From assembly GCA_028704555.1 (NCBI GenBank), contig JAQWFD010000004.1, positions 81,932 through 145,931 on the forward strand: a stretch of DNA of 64,000 bases. Reading direction: 5' to 3'. The translations under genes were made by a program, and so were the position numbers. The stretch's first letter is position 1. Each line of letters begins with the position of its first letter. Origin of the DNA: Desulfobacterales bacterium. Its GTDB lineage: Bacteria; Desulfobacterota; Desulfobacteria; Desulfobacterales; JAQWFD01. Of this stretch, positions 28,928 through 37,909 are shown piece by piece. The notes under the pieces were generated by a model. The model ran no database searches, was not told the DNA's origin, and worked only from the letters and a program-made list of their open reading frames with translations.

Positions 28928-29394
28928 GCCGGCACCTTTCTTTGTTGTCGACTCATTTCGCTTTCTAAAAGTCCCCTTAACAGGTACGCTGTTCAACCGA
29001 TACCAGCACTGGAACGCGAATAAAACGTCCTGCACACCCCCGCGTTTTTTGCCCCGTCTCGAACATTATGCCAGCGGTTACATTAATGAAGCACCCCCCT
29101 GACCGGTCTTGAAGGCAAACCTGAATCTGTCAGCGTCGGTAGAAATTCGCACAAAAAAAATAGCAATTACAAGCGTTGAATCGCCTGTCCGGCGAGTCAC
29201 GAAAGCGCACAATCCAGACATAGACCGTAGTTACGCAATGCGGCCGGAGAGAATGCATCAGCGCCTATAATGCGAAGTTTTTTTACAAGGGCCCTTAAAG
29301 CCATTCGTTGCCCCATCCCTTATCAATCATCTGAAAAAAGGGGTCCCGAATACCATTCACCAAACGAACCGTTCATTGTTTACATTTAACACAT
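28928..29394. other. Intergenic, nothing recognised
   Basis: 467 bp between two minus-strand genes. I see no open frame with features, no strong hairpin with a T tract and no repeat copy. Confidence 0.4.
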
Positions 29395-29940
29395 TTAATA
29401 AACCGACTGCATCCAGCCACTGGATTTATCCAGCAGCATTTTATCAACCAGAGAGTTGTCTCTGGTTAATATCTCGATTTCAAAGCACGTATCTTTCTCT
29501 AAAATCCTGCCCAGTGTCAAGTTCGGATTCCGGGTGGACGTCAGGTAATTTTCTAAAATCGTTTTTGCCTCTTTTTCTGTCAGTGGTTTCGAAATCATGA
29601 GATATTGAGGACCGTACTCCGGACACTGGCCCCAACCGCGACGCATCATGCGGCACTGTTTACCATATCCGCGTCCCATCATTTGGTCCCCACACCCGCG
29701 GGAGTTGATCCCCCCTCTCATTTTCATCCCCCTGCCCCTGCCCATACCCATACGCCAGTCACAGGATGGACCGAAACAACAACCGCAATTAGGACAGTAC
29801 TGCAGCCCTTTCTCAATATTATCCTGCGTTATTGTCGACGCCTCTTCCGGGGGTGGATTCACCTGGGCAGCCGTCAGGCCTGAAAACGCGGCGACACCGA
29901 CTACCAGCATAAAACAAATTTCCAGAAATGTCTTTTTCAT
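29395..29940 (-). CDS. Secreted Cys/Met/Gly-rich protein with PepSY-like C-terminus
   Basis: A 181-residue exported protein. A signal peptide (MKKTF.. with hydrophobic core to about residue 25, Ala-Ala-Gln cleavage) is followed by a cysteine cluster (YCPNCGCCFGPSC, about 49-61) and a Met/Arg/Gly-rich, Cys-containing linker. The C-terminal segment from about 120 (LTEKEAKTILENYL .. NPNLTLGRILE .. SGWMQSVY) looks like a PepSY-type domain. The cysteines and methionines suggest periplasmic metal binding, an inference only. The ATG at 29940 has GGAG eight bases upstream. Confidence 0.65.
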   Translation of the reverse strand: MKKTFLEICFMLVVGVAAFSGLTAAQVNPPPEEASTITQDNIEKGLQYCPNCGCCFGPSCDWRMGMGRGRGMKMRGGINSRGCGDQMMGRGYGKQCRMMRRGWGQCPEYGPQYLMISKPLTEKEAKTILENYLTSTRNPNLTLGRILEKDTCFEIEILTRDNSLVDKMLLDKSSGWMQSVY

Positions 29941-30182
29941 GGAATGCTCCTTTTTGTTTGATAGTGCCCGATCGAAAATTTTTAATTTTTCCAGATTCAA
30001 GTCGAACAGACATGCCAGCCGCTCAGCCCATCGCACCCGAAAAAATCAAAAATCCAAGACCCGGCACGGTGACGCCATATCCTACCGAAACGTTTGCAGA
30101 AATATCTTTAGAAGATTCTAATAAATGCAGAAACGCAAAGCAACGGGATTTTCAAATCCCCGGCCGTTTGAAAAAATTTCTG

Positions 30183-30334
30183 GGGCTTGATCATAACTGC
30201 GGCCACAATGTCACGGGGTCCGTCCCGCCCGTTGCCGGCTTCTCCAGCACGATCCGGGGGATGTCGTACGCCGGCAACGGGCGGGACTCAGAGGCTACGC
30301 ACGGCAAAATATGGCCGCAGTTATGATCAAACCC
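30183..30334. mobile_element. Inverted-repeat MITE, copy 3
   Basis: A 152-bp element with the family arms (GGGCTTGATCATAAC at left; complement ending TGATCAAACCC at right), inserted in the opposite internal orientation to copy 1. It is flanked by an exact 8-bp direct repeat AATTTCTG (30175-30182 and 30335-30342). It lies between the small membrane protein and the secreted protein gene in a 425-bp gap that holds nothing else I recognise. Confidence 0.9.
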
Positions 30335-30365
30335 AATTTCTGAAACCCGTTGGCAGATTTATGAA

Positions 30366-30638
30366 TCAGCCGACCGGCCTGCAAGTGTGATGCTCATACG
30401 TTGCACTTACGGATGGCACCATATACGAGGCTGCAGATCTTTTTACTGAAGGCTGATATCGCTTTCCGAAAACAGATCTCAACTGTCTGCCGTTCATCAA
30501 CCAGGATGCCGCGAAAAAGGCAGCAACGCCTGTCAGATTGGCCCACGGCATATAATCGCTGTCACTGCCGGCAAGTAACAAACCAGTCACCCACACCAAC
30601 CCGAATATGAAATGCTTTACGTACGTTCGTTTCATCAT
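30366..30638 (-). CDS. Small membrane protein, unknown function
   Basis: A 90-residue protein with two hydrophobic segments (HFIFGLVWVTGLLLAG and WANLTGVAAFFAASWLM) and a basic C-terminal tail. No family is recognised. AGGAGGT stands directly before two adjacent ATG codons (30638 and 30635); an ATG four codons upstream (30650) is also possible. An operator-like inverted repeat also found before the CI-type repressor gene lies 40-60 bp upstream, so it may be repressed by that protein. Confidence 0.55.
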   Translation of the reverse strand: MMKRTYVKHFIFGLVWVTGLLLAGSDSDYMPWANLTGVAAFFAASWLMNGRQLRSVFGKRYQPSVKRSAASYMVPSVSATYEHHTCRPVG

Positions 30639-30678
30639 ACCTCCTGGCATATCGCATCTGTTGAGTTATATATTTTTT

Positions 30679-30696
30679 TGTTTATATTAATAAACA
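30679..30696. promoter_or_regulatory. Predicted CI-type operator, site 1
   Basis: TGTTTAT, four bases, ATAAACA: a perfect 7-bp dyad in the promoter region of the small membrane protein gene (minus). The same dyad with one mismatch overlaps the -10 box of the repressor gene at 31592-31609. Confidence 0.6.
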
Positions 30697-30744
30697 TTGC
30701 GGCAAAAAAAATACCACCTGAATTCGACGCCTTAAGCCCCAACC

Positions 30745-30843
30745 GGGCTCGATCATATTTTCATCCATCGTTCCGGAGTGTGGTCGAACAATATCGCCGT
30801 TAAGTGACTGTATAAGAAACGCGGAGGCTCTGCGGTCTGCAAG
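30745..30843. mobile_element. Fragment of the CGATCATA-subtype repeat element
   Basis: It opens GGGCTCGATCATA, as at 28271, with matching downstream blocks (CAT.GTTCCGGAG and GGCTCTGCGGTCT). Much of the centre is deleted and no right arm remains. Confidence 0.45.
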
Positions 30844-30903
30844 AAAATTTGCCAGGACTCACGGTAATTGCTGTTTTTAACCGACAGGCTTCCCGTTCAG
30901 ACA

Positions 30904-31557
30904 TTACGTCACCTCCCTGCAGATCCAGAGCACCTTTCCGATGATTCGAATACTGTCAATTTCCTTTATGTCCAGATAAATCGGAGAATAATCCACATTA
31001 TCACTGAGCAATACAAGTTTATGGGGCCGCTTTTCCAGCCGTTTGATCATGATAGTATCGTCCACACCCACCGCGTATATGGCTCCGGCCAGGATATCTT
31101 TCTGATCCTGATCAATGAGAACCGTATCCCCGTCTTTCATTTCCGGTTCCATACTGTTTCCGGTAATATCCATCATTACCATCCGGGAAGACGCGCCTTT
31201 CCGCTTCAGCCACTGATACTGAAACGAATAATATCCCTCAATTCCAGCCCCAACTTCAAACGATCCACCTCCGGCGCAAAGCCGGGCTTTCACCTTGGGG
31301 ACAAAAATAAAATCATCATGGCAATCCTTCGCCGCATTTGTAAATGATGCCCCCAGGCCACTTTCAATCCAATCCGGATTCAATCCGTATTTCCGGAACA
31401 ATTTCAGCACCCATTTATCCGGCACCGAATTTTTCTTTCTGGCCTGAGTGATGGCGGAACGGTTAACCCCCAGAACCGAGGCCAGTTCATTCTGAGAGCG
31501 TATACCGGTTGCATCAAATACACGTTGAATAAACAGGTCAAAAGTGGAACCTGACAT
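30904..31557 (-). CDS. CI/LexA-like repressor with S24 autoprotease domain
   Basis: A 217-residue regulator. An N-terminal helix-turn-helix of the phage CI type (about 20-41: RSQNELASVLGVNRSAITQAR) is joined to an S24 self-cleaving domain. The likely cleavage bond is Ala95-Gly96 (ARLCAGGG), with catalytic Ser135 (TGNSMEP) and Lys172 (IMIKRLE). It may be relieved by RecA filament or another signal. No phage structural or integrase genes are near, so it looks like a stand-alone regulator. It probably represses itself and the small membrane protein through the shared dyad. Confidence 0.85.
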   Translation of the reverse strand: MSGSTFDLFIQRVFDATGIRSQNELASVLGVNRSAITQARKKNSVPDKWVLKLFRKYGLNPDWIESGLGASFTNAAKDCHDDFIFVPKVKARLCAGGGSFEVGAGIEGYYSFQYQWLKRKGASSRMVMMDITGNSMEPEMKDGDTVLIDQDQKDILAGAIYAVGVDDTIMIKRLEKRPHKLVLLSDNVDYSPIYLDIKEIDSIRIIGKVLWICREVT

Positions 31558-31591
31558 AAATTTTTCTCCATCGCAGATATGGTTTTAATAA

Positions 31592-31629
31592 TGTTTATGT
31601 TTATTAACAAGGTATGACATATTTTGCAA
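31592..31629 (-). promoter_or_regulatory. Repressor promoter with overlapping operator (site 2)
   Basis: On the minus strand TTGCAA (31624-31629), a 17-bp spacer and TAATAA (31601-31606) form a good sigma-70 promoter for the CI-like gene. The dyad TGTTTAT-N4-ATTAACA (31592-31609) covers the -10 box, as expected for autorepression. The DNA from 31630 to 31887 holds no recognised gene. Confidence 0.55.
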
Positions 31630-31887
31630 CATCTGTTTTCATAAAAACCGAGTCCCAGGGGGATTGATTTGCCCAGACGAGTTCTCCAATTAGCGTGTGC
31701 GTTCAAAAAACGGCTTGAAGAAAGCGTTTACCAACCGAAACAGGCGATCCGTCGGGGTGACTGCCTGAGCACAACGAGTTTCATAGGGAGCGCGCCTGTA
31801 TCCGGGGAAGTGAAGGTCAGCCCGAAGGGCGGTGTGGCGAGGATGATTTTTTTGGGTTCGTTTTCTTTTTCGTAAAAAAAGGACTGT

Positions 31888-33378
31888 CTATCCACTTTCC
31901 GGCTTCTCTTTGAACGGCACTTCTACAAAAATTTCAGTTCCCCTGGCAGGCTCGGACATGATACGATATTGCCCATCAAGCAGGCGGACTCTCTGCTCCA
32001 TACTCCTCAGTCCCATCGGTTTTACGGATGCAGAAAATTCCATATACTCTTTGACCTTAAAACCATTGCCATCATCTTTAACACGCAGAATTATATTGGG
32101 ATATGAGGCGACCAGTTTAATAATAACCCTGCTGGCATTCGCATGTTTCCAAACATTGTTCAACGCCTCCTGAACGATTCGATACAGATTGATTTCCGTG
32201 TCAAAATCCAGCGTCAGCCCATCCAGACCGGCTTGAATGACTTCCACTTCCAGTTGCGATTTTTCCTCAAAATCACCTGCGTATTGACATACCGCCTGGG
32301 CAAGCCCGAAGTTTTCCAGATATGGCGGGTGCAAATCATAAGATATATCCCTGACCGTCCTGATCGTATTCTGAAGTGTTGCAGACAACTCTGAAACCCG
32401 TCGCTTAATATCCGAAGGGACCCGGGCCTGATGATCAAACAATGTTTCCAATCCGATTCGCAGTGTCGAAAGATCCTGGGCCACGCTGTCATGCAAATCT
32501 CTTGAAATTCTCTGGCCTTCCGCCTCCCTTGCCTTTAACAGCTGATGGGTCAGGCTTTGAATACGGCTCTCAGACCGTTTCCGTTCGGTTATATCCTGAT
32601 ATAATACCAGCCATCCCTTAAACGAATCCTCCTCAGCCAATACAATTGGCGAGACCACCACATCAAAAACGACCTTCCCGGATTTTGATGACCGATAACG
32701 ATTATTTTTTCGAACCTCATCATGGTCATAACCCATTTCAAACCGTACGGGCTCATACCTCAACATTTTTTCCCTGGCCTGCGTCGGAAAATTAAAATAT
32801 TCAAAAATAGGCAGGGCATTGATTTCACTGATATCCGTTATGCCAAAAATTCCCATACCCGCTGAATTGGCATCCATCAGCCGCCCCTCAGAATCATAAA
32901 ATTCAATGCCAATCGGAGACTGCGCAAAGATACTCCTGAATTTTTCCTCGCTCTCCTTTAAGGCTTTTTCTGATTTTTTCTGTTCCGTGATATCCCGGAT
33001 CGACAAAATCGCACCCATGCGGCGTCCGTTCGTATCATATATCGGACTTGCCTTACCCCACAAATAACACGGTGTTTCTCCCAGATGTGAAACCCACAGT
33101 TCTACAATCAGGCAGCCTTTTATTTTCTGAAACACCGTATACCGGCCGTCAACGGTTTGGTCTGGATTTAGGATCAGATCAATGGCCATCGGTGTTCTGC
33201 GGCCTTGAAAGGGAATGCTGTATTCATAGTTATTCTTTCCGAGCATTGCCTCCGCTTTGATTCCGGTCATTTCTTCAATCGCCCGGCTCCAGACAATCAC
33301 CCGGCCATTGATGTCAATTGCAAAGGTGGCATCCGGAAGAAAATCAATATTATTGAAAATTTGCTTTTGCGATTCCAT
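31888..33378 (-). CDS. PAS-PAS NarX-type sensor histidine kinase, possibly 5'-truncated
   Basis: A 496-residue soluble kinase. PAS/PAC domains at about 10-135 and 140-270 are followed by a HisKA_3 dimerisation domain with phospho-acceptor His in ISRDLHDSVAQDLS, and an HATPase domain (NNVWKHANA, DDGNGF, GLRSMEQRV). It should phosphorylate a NarL-type regulator; the one at 61492 is a candidate but unlinked. The ATG at 33378 has only a weak AGG upstream. The same frame is open to a TAA 24 codons earlier, and a second frame there reads like a kinase coiled-coil linker (see 33382-33710), so the original start may be lost. Confidence 0.85.
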   Translation of the reverse strand: MESQKQIFNNIDFLPDATFAIDINGRVIVWSRAIEEMTGIKAEAMLGKNNYEYSIPFQGRRTPMAIDLILNPDQTVDGRYTVFQKIKGCLIVELWVSHLGETPCYLWGKASPIYDTNGRRMGAILSIRDITEQKKSEKALKESEEKFRSIFAQSPIGIEFYDSEGRLMDANSAGMGIFGITDISEINALPIFEYFNFPTQAREKMLRYEPVRFEMGYDHDEVRKNNRYRSSKSGKVVFDVVVSPIVLAEEDSFKGWLVLYQDITERKRSESRIQSLTHQLLKAREAEGQRISRDLHDSVAQDLSTLRIGLETLFDHQARVPSDIKRRVSELSATLQNTIRTVRDISYDLHPPYLENFGLAQAVCQYAGDFEEKSQLEVEVIQAGLDGLTLDFDTEINLYRIVQEALNNVWKHANASRVIIKLVASYPNIILRVKDDGNGFKVKEYMEFSASVKPMGLRSMEQRVRLLDGQYRIMSEPARGTEIFVEVPFKEKPESG

Positions 33379-33381
33379 CAA

Positions 33382-33710
33382 TTCGGCCTGTATTTTTCCG
33401 GACTGAGTTTTTCTGAGGACGCCAACGGTTTGACTCAGCTTGTTTTTTTATCCGTTCTTCAACCATGGATTCAAGATGGTCACTATATCTTTTGTGGGCT
33501 TAATCATAAACTACGGCCACAATGTCGCGGAGTCCGTCCCGCCCATTGCCGGCTTCTCCAGCCCGATCCGGGGGATGCCGGCAACGGGCGGGACTCCGAG
33601 GCTACACATAGAAAGATCTGGCCGCAGTTATGATCGAGACCTCTTTTGTATTGAACGAACTGATGGCTAATATCAGCTGGCCAATATATTCTTTCCCGAT
33701 TTTTTGTCAA
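33382..33710 (-). pseudogene. Possible disrupted 5' part of the sensor kinase
   Basis: If the MITE (33496-33641) and one target copy are removed, one minus-strand frame reads through as RIYWPADISHQFVQYKRY then SDHLESMVEERIKKQAE. The second part resembles the coiled linkers of PAS kinases. It passes out of register with the kinase near a run of seven A residues at about 33450, so a frameshift would also be needed. A rival in-frame stretch ends at TAA 24 codons before the kinase ATG. Three frames are open here, so this is a suggestion only. Confidence 0.35.
33496..33641. mobile_element. Inverted-repeat MITE, copy 4
   Basis: A 146-bp element with slightly diverged arms (GGGCTTAATCATAAAC at left; complement of GGTCTCGATCATAAC at right) and the family's GC-rich inner arms. 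It is flanked by an exact 8-bp direct repeat TCTTTTGT (33488-33495 and 33642-33649). It lies about 115 bp upstream of the kinase start. Confidence 0.9.
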
Positions 33711-33846
33711 ATAGAACAGACATAATCATAAAACTGAATCAATTCCAAGCTTAAAACAACTAAGGCAGTAAAAAACAAACCGTGCTGCTTCGGTAACACA
33801 CGGGAATAACAAATTTTCATGCAATGGCGGGAGGCTCGGAACAATC

Positions 33847-34052
33847 AAATCAGCGTCCTGCGCGGGCAGGACTGAGACGCGCTATCGCTGGAGGAACCCT
33901 TTGTTTAAAGCAACAGACGAGCGGCTTTTATCTTATTATATCCTCAGGGGAGGAACGCGACCTTCCCTCAAGCCCAGCGTGCCTTCAGTCTGTAACCTGC
34001 TGATAGAATCAATCTGAAAACAAAAATTCCTGTCCTGTTGGATTAAGTAAAG
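33847..34052 (+). repeat. 200-bp dispersed element, copy 2
   Basis: Homologue of 15814-16012. In this copy the 5' hairpin is perfect (GTCCTGC-GCGG-GCAGGAC), and the outer GCGTC/GACGC pairing is kept with sequence changes relative to copy 1. I see no promoter as strong as that before copy 1. The rest of 33650-34110 holds no gene. Confidence 0.6.
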
Positions 34053-34110
34053 ATGATTGTCGGGAGGGGGGGGCTGGATGCGGATCAGTCCATGGCAGAT
34101 ATTTATCAAA

Positions 34111-34147
34111 AAGAAAGGGTATTCCATCCGGATCTGATGGAATACCC
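34111..34147 (-). terminator. Rho-independent terminator of the cold-shock gene
   Basis: A 12-bp perfect stem (GGGTATTCCATC / GATGGAATACCC) with a 7-nt loop, followed on the minus strand by TTTCTTTTT, 22 bp past the csp stop. Confidence 0.85.
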
Positions 34148-34169
34148 TTAAAACTCAGAAATTGCAGGA

Positions 34170-34370
34170 CTAAACCACAGTTACATTTACTGCAGCAGGG
34201 CCTTTCTGGCCCTTTTCAATATCAAATGTAACCCGGTCGCCTTCATTGAGAGTCTTGAAACCGGTTGCATTGATTCCTGAATGATGAACAAATACATCCG
34301 GACCATCTTCCTGTTCAATGAAGCCAAAGCCTTTGCTGCTGTTAAACCATTTTACAATTCCATTAGCCAT
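34170..34370 (-). CDS. Cold-shock protein, CspA family
   Basis: A 66-residue single cold-shock domain: [16 protein letters not shown] (RNP1) and VFVHHSGI (RNP2). It binds single-stranded RNA/DNA as a chaperone. I chose the ATG at 34370, with AAGGAG 10 nt upstream; the frame opens 19 codons earlier. It has its own promoter, a roughly 130-nt 5' leader and a strong terminator, so it is a monocistronic unit. Confidence 0.95.
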   Translation of the reverse strand: MANGIVKWFNSSKGFGFIEQEDGPDVFVHHSGINATGFKTLNEGDRVTFDIEKGQKGPAAVNVTVV

Positions 34371-34505
34371 TGTGACACACTCCTTATTAAAAAAAAATTC
34401 GCAAGGTTCCAAACTGCAGGCTACCACTTTGGCAAATGGTTTTTTCCTTCAGTAACGAAACCAGCCCGCTCATCAAAAACGAGCCTTCTTTATTAGATTT
34501 GCCAC

Positions 34506-34533
34506 AGGATATCATATCTTTCTCAAAGGTCAA
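34506..34533 (-). promoter_or_regulatory. Promoter of the cold-shock gene
   Basis: On the minus strand TTGACC (34528-34533), a 16-bp spacer and TATCCT (34506-34511) give a start near 34499, hence a leader of about 130 nt before the csp ATG, as is common for temperature-controlled csp mRNAs. DNA from 34534 to 34909 contains only short unsupported frames. Confidence 0.5.
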
Positions 34534-34909
34534 GAAAATTATTCGTTTTTCTAAAATTTTTACTGACTCCATGGCTGGCAACCATTTTATCACTACAAAT
34601 AACAAGCCGTTTTCCGTGATGTTTCACACGTCAAAGGCGAAGCAGCTCCGGTACAGCTGTTTATCCAATATAGGCGGTAACTTTTCAGTCACAATCAACC
34701 GCCTCCGGCAGATCTGACAGCACTTGCGCTTTGCGCCGCGGCGTCAAATCCCCTTTGACCTGAGCTTGTCATAAAGCATAGATCCGAAAATTTTACTTTT
34801 TTATCCCGACTGAGCATGACATGGTCAGCGACAAATTCCAAAAATCAGTATTTTCATCAGATGCCCGCCTTTATACATGTCTCTGAAATGATACGATACG
34901 ATGGCACAC

Positions 34910-35461
34910 TTAACGCACCGTCCGGAATGATTGAACCGGCATCCGTACCGATTCGGCAATTGTCAACCGTTCCGGCAAGCCGGAGGGCGAACCGCACTGT
35001 TCCAAAAACAGGGCATTGATCATGACAAGCAGCTGATTGAGATGTTCAAGATCAATCAGGTGTCCGGACGGAAATGAGGATATCTCTTTGGCTTTGAAAT
35101 TCAACGGGCAGTAATCCACTTTCGGTTCATCGTCCCGATTGAGAAGAATTGGAAAGCCATGGGTCCTGCAGATGATCGGCCTCGCCGGATAAAGCAGGCA
35201 GATGCTGTTCTCAAGAAGGGGGCAGCCCCCTCCCGGTGAAGACCTGCCCGCGTTGCTTCTGATATGATCGGCCAGATCCGGGGAAAGATGATTGCATGCA
35301 ACGGATAACGCGGCCGCTTCGACCGGAAATATCGAAATATGTCGGCAGCAGCCGGCGCAGCCCTTTTTGCAGACCATCTCTTCGCTATAATCCTGCCGGA
35401 TTTTCCGACACAGGTCATCTACCCTGCCTACCAGCTGATAATAATTCGCCAGCTCTTTCAT
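34910..35461 (-). CDS. YkgJ-type zinc/iron-chelating cysteine cluster protein
   Basis: A 183-residue protein with the CxxxCxxCC signature near the N-terminus (CKKGCAGCCRH, Cys31/35/38/39) and further cysteines at CPLLENSICLLY and CRTHGFP, the pattern of the YkgJ family, which is thought to bind Zn or Fe. Its role is unknown. I chose the ATG at 35461 (AGGA upstream); an ATG seven codons earlier is possible. The gene ends the minus-strand run that starts at argJ. Confidence 0.8.
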   Translation of the reverse strand: MKELANYYQLVGRVDDLCRKIRQDYSEEMVCKKGCAGCCRHISIFPVEAAALSVACNHLSPDLADHIRSNAGRSSPGGGCPLLENSICLLYPARPIICRTHGFPILLNRDDEPKVDYCPLNFKAKEISSFPSGHLIDLEHLNQLLVMINALFLEQCGSPSGLPERLTIAESVRMPVQSFRTVR

Positions 35462-35638
35462 TGGTCCTGATCCCGTCCGCATCTTACCATCATCTCATCG
35501 GATACCCGTATGCTGACAAACGGTTAACGGCGGCAGCGGCCAGCAGCAAGCGAAAAACAAATGATGTATTGCCCGCGCATATCCGCGCGGAAAATCCCTG
35601 CCGCTGAGCATCCGGGCAGAATCCCGAATTTTCAGCAC

Positions 35639-36949
35639 TCAAAGTCGCCAATACGCGATATGCCCTGTTTCCGACGGTTCAGCGCCGAACACCCCTTTCA
35701 CATCAATGAGAATCGGAATACCATCGCTGCAAAGTCCTGCGATACGGGACATCCCCATATCCACATACAATTTATGGCTTACGGCTACGATAACCGCATC
35801 CATCCCCCGGATATCAGTCATATCCCGCAGCTCAACTCCATAATACGCGTTTGCTTCCGTGCTGTCGGCACATGGATCGTGGACGATCACGTCAATCCCA
35901 TAATCTTTCAATTCCCTGATGATATCCACTACCCGCGTGTTTCGAAGATCCGGCACATTTTCCTTGAACGTCAGGCCCAGCACGGCCACCCGGGCGCCCC
36001 TGACCTGTTTATTGGCGCTGATCAGCATTTTTACCGTTCGTTCAGCAATATACTTTCCCATCCCGTCGTTGATCCTTCGGCCGGCCAGAATCATCTCCGG
36101 ATGATACCCGAGGGATTCGGCTTTAAACGTCAGATAGTAGGGATCGACCCCGATGCAGTGACCCCCTACCAGTCCCGGCTGAAAGGGTAGAAAATTCCAT
36201 TTGGTGCCGGCAGCTTTCAGAACTTCCAGCGTATCAATCTGCATCCGGTCAAATATCATGGCCAATTCATTCATCAGGGCGATATTGATATCCCGCTGAG
36301 TATTTTCGATTACTTTTGCGGCCTCGGCCACCTTGATTGAAGAGGCCTCATGGATGCCGGCTGAAACAACCGTTGCGTATACCTGAACCAGAAGCTGACG
36401 GGTCGCCTCATCCGAGCCGGATACGATCTTGACGATATTTTCAAGCCTATGGACTTTATCACCCGGATTGATCCGTTCGGGTGAATACCCGACGGTAAAT
36501 TCCCTGCCGGAAACCAACCCCGATTCCCTTTCCAGAATGGGCACACACACCTCTTCCGTAACGCCGGGATAAACGGTGGATTCATAAACCACACAGGACC
36601 CCGCCGCCAGATTCTTACCCACGGTACCCGAAGCACTGCGCACCGGTTCCAGATCCGGAATACGGTACTGATCAATGGGGGTAGGAACCGCCACAATAAT
36701 CAACCGGCAAGTTGCAAGATCAGCTGCACTGCTGGTAAACATCACCGCCGAGCGGTTGAGCCGCTCAGATGACACTTCCAGCGTCCGGTCACAACCGGAT
36801 CGAAGCGCTTCAACACGTTCAGAATTTTTATCGAACCCGACAACTTCAAAATGATCTGACAGGCTGACGGCCAGAGGAAGCCCCACATACCCAAGGCCGA
36901 CAACCGCAATTTTATCGTTTCGCTGACATAATGATTCAAAAGTAATCAT
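35639..36949 (-). CDS. Nucleotide-sugar 6-dehydrogenase (TviB/WbpA-like)
   Basis: A 436-residue NAD-dependent UDP-sugar dehydrogenase that oxidises the C6 alcohol to a carboxylate in two steps. A Rossmann start (KIAVVGLGYVGLPLAVSL) precedes the catalytic Cys in VGGHCIGVDPYY, with Lys/Asn in the linking helix. The overall sequence is nearer to UDP-HexNAc dehydrogenases (TviB, WbpO) than to UDP-glucose dehydrogenase (Ugd). The product would be a uronic acid for capsule or O-antigen. I chose the ATG at 36949 with GGAGA upstream. No glycosyltransferases are adjacent. Confidence 0.88.
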   Translation of the reverse strand: MITFESLCQRNDKIAVVGLGYVGLPLAVSLSDHFEVVGFDKNSERVEALRSGCDRTLEVSSERLNRSAVMFTSSAADLATCRLIIVAVPTPIDQYRIPDLEPVRSASGTVGKNLAAGSCVVYESTVYPGVTEEVCVPILERESGLVSGREFTVGYSPERINPGDKVHRLENIVKIVSGSDEATRQLLVQVYATVVSAGIHEASSIKVAEAAKVIENTQRDINIALMNELAMIFDRMQIDTLEVLKAAGTKWNFLPFQPGLVGGHCIGVDPYYLTFKAESLGYHPEMILAGRRINDGMGKYIAERTVKMLISANKQVRGARVAVLGLTFKENVPDLRNTRVVDIIRELKDYGIDVIVHDPCADSTEANAYYGVELRDMTDIRGMDAVIVAVSHKLYVDMGMSRIAGLCSDGIPILIDVKGVFGAEPSETGHIAYWRL

Positions 36950-36991
36950 CAAATGATCTCCAAGGCAGGTTAACCCCATGAGAGAGTAAAA

Positions 36992-37888
36992 TTATTCCGT
37001 CCCGACAAAAAAGGGTCTGAATGTATTTTCCTCCCGTTTCAGGGCGTTGTCAATGGTCTGCAGCATCCGGCATTTATCATCCGGAAGCCGTCCTTCGATA
37101 TGAATGTAATTGGTATAATGATCACTGGCCAGCCAGGAAGCGACCTGAAGGTCGGTGACCAGCGTTCTCGTTTCCAGAAGAACGCCATGGGGGCCGAGCA
37201 TATGAAAAGAACCTGCTTCAACTTCTTTCAACAGAGGCGTATTGATCTTGGGGACGAACGTTCTCAGCCGGATAAAATCCGGAGAAATTTCGTTCAGAAC
37301 TTTCACCGTTTCCCGTGCATGGGATTCGCTTCGCACCCGGCCCCCGATGCCCAGCATCACATAGAGACTCAGTTCAATACCGGCTTCCATGGTCCATCGA
37401 CCGGCCTCGATCTGCTGGCGGCTGCAAGTCCCCTTCCGGATGTGGGCGAGAACGACATCATCCCCGGATTCCAGTCCGACATGTATCCGGGACAATCCGG
37501 CTTCAGCCAGCCGTTTCAGGTCTTCCGGCCCCTTCTGGTGAATATACCGGGAAGAGCCGTATACGGTGATCCGTTCCAGATCCGGAAACACCTGTCGGGC
37601 AAACCGGCAGATCTCGCTCAGATCATCGGTCTTCATCGCAATGGTGTTGCCGGCCGGAAAAAACAACGTCCGGATACCGGAGCCGTACACCCGTCGTGCA
37701 TCGAGAATATCCTCCCGGATATCAGAGACACTCCGGATTTTGAACCGGGGCCCGTTTCGGTATACCATACAAAACGTACACTGGTTATGCGGGCAACCAA
37801 CCGTCGCCTGAATCAGCAGTGAATCCGCCTCGCTGGGAGGACGATAAATGGGACCTTCGTAGCGCATGGTGACCAAACAATACTCCAT
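36992..37888 (-). CDS. Radical SAM protein with CX4CX2C cluster motif
   Basis: A 298-residue radical SAM enzyme. The 4Fe-4S motif reads GCPHNQCTFCMVYR, that is CX4CX2C rather than the standard CX3CX2C, a pattern seen in one HemN-like group. A SAM-contact patch follows (ITVYGSSRYI, HVGLESGDD). Substrate unknown. It starts 21 bp after the stop of the Na/Pi cotransporter gene and is followed after 42 bp by the dehydrogenase, so the genes are probably cotranscribed. Confidence 0.85.
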   Translation of the reverse strand: MEYCLVTMRYEGPIYRPPSEADSLLIQATVGCPHNQCTFCMVYRNGPRFKIRSVSDIREDILDARRVYGSGIRTLFFPAGNTIAMKTDDLSEICRFARQVFPDLERITVYGSSRYIHQKGPEDLKRLAEAGLSRIHVGLESGDDVVLAHIRKGTCSRQQIEAGRWTMEAGIELSLYVMLGIGGRVRSESHARETVKVLNEISPDFIRLRTFVPKINTPLLKEVEAGSFHMLGPHGVLLETRTLVTDLQVASWLASDHYTNYIHIEGRLPDDKCRMLQTIDNALKREENTFRPFFVGTE

Positions 37889-37909
37889 AGACTGTTTCTG
37901 AAAAAAAAC

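Noticed and set aside
30904..31557. Prophage, suggested by the CI-type repressor
   Set aside because: No integrase, structural, lysis or attachment-site sequence is near; neighbours are housekeeping or regulatory genes.
31669..31875. 68-codon plus-strand frame upstream of the CI-like gene
   Set aside because: No ribosome site, no features, and it lies in a promoter-bearing gap.
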